From positions 1-6,269 of the forward strand of contig CAJXOV010000143.1 of NCBI GenBank assembly GCA_913057815.1: a DNA stretch of 6,269 bases, written 5' to 3'. Of this stretch, positions 6,226 to 6,269 are shown piece by piece. Made by a program: the position numbers and the translations under genes. The notes beneath the pieces are model-generated. The model searched no databases. It saw only the letters and a list, made by a program, of their open reading frames with translations, and was not told the DNA's origin. Numbering within the stretch: the stretch's first letter is position 1; each line of letters begins with the position of its first letter. This DNA comes from an uncultured Flavobacteriales bacterium (GTDB lineage: Bacteria; Bacteroidota; Bacteroidia; Flavobacteriales_D; Sanyastnellaceae).

Positions 6226-6269
6226 CTGTCTCTTATACACATCTCCGAGCCCACGAGACCTCTCTACAT
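6226..6269 (+). other. Nextera (Tn5) adapter read-through with i7 index: sequencing contamination
   Basis: CTGTCTCTTATACACATCT at 6226-6244 is exactly the 19-base hyperactive-Tn5 mosaic end. It is followed directly by CCGAGCCCACGAGAC at 6245-6259, the Illumina Nextera read-2 adapter part. CTCTCTAC at 6260-6267 matches the i7 index I know as N707, and AT at 6268-6269 matches the first two bases of the next adapter segment (ATCTCG...). The order is exactly that of read-through beyond a short insert. Genomic sequence therefore ends at about 6225. Confidence 0.97.

Noticed and set aside
6226..6244. Tn5 mosaic end as evidence of a natural Tn5/IS50 element
   Set aside because: It is followed at once by Illumina read-2 adapter sequence and an index, so it comes from library preparation and not from a genomic transposon.
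6226..6269. Extension of the SDR coding frame to the window end
   Set aside because: The open frame here is adapter sequence; the last genuine codon is Asn65 at 6223-6225.

Overview
The window looks like part of a surface-glycan (O-antigen, capsule or glycoprotein glycan) biosynthesis locus from an AT-rich bacterium, most likely a member of the Bacteroidota. The reasons are the low GC content, the lack of recognisable Shine-Dalgarno sequences before nearly every start, the A/T-rich leaders, and a TAnnTTTG-type promoter element upstream of the first complete gene. The lineage is an inference. All genes lie on the + strand.

Layout: positions 1-112 may hold the last 36 codons of an unidentified gene. 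A roughly 125-base AT-rich leader follows. The first complete gene (237-1949) encodes a one-piece ABC transporter of the PglK/MsbA type, probably a lipid-linked glycan flippase. A gap with two hairpin-forming sequences separates it from a tightly packed run of five genes. These are a LegB-type nucleotide-sugar 4,6-dehydratase (2074-3258), a LegC-family PLP aminotransferase (3263-4438), a YfcE-like metallophosphoesterase (4435-5073), a CarB/PylC-like ATP-grasp ligase (5066-6034), and the first 65 codons of an NAD(P)-binding sugar epimerase/reductase-type SDR (6031-6225). Junctions within the run are a 4-base gap, an ATGA overlap, an 8-base overlap and another ATGA overlap, which indicates one translationally coupled operon.

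How they may work together: LegB and LegC perform the first two steps towards a 4-amino-4,6-dideoxy-N-acetylhexosamine nucleotide, the entry to legionaminic acid-type nonulosonic acids or related diamino sugars. The later leg genes (acetyltransferase, 2-epimerase, synthase, cytidylyltransferase) are not in the window. In their place is a phosphoesterase / ATP-grasp / SDR set, which I infer is a tailoring module that makes or attaches an unusual acyl or amino-acid-like substituent. The flippase would export the lipid-linked product.

The last 44 bases (6226-6269) are not genomic. They are Nextera transposase adapter (Tn5 mosaic end plus read-2 adapter), an 8-base index that matches N707, and two bases of the following adapter. 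The contig therefore ends inside the SDR gene, and any translation beyond codon 65 is artificial.
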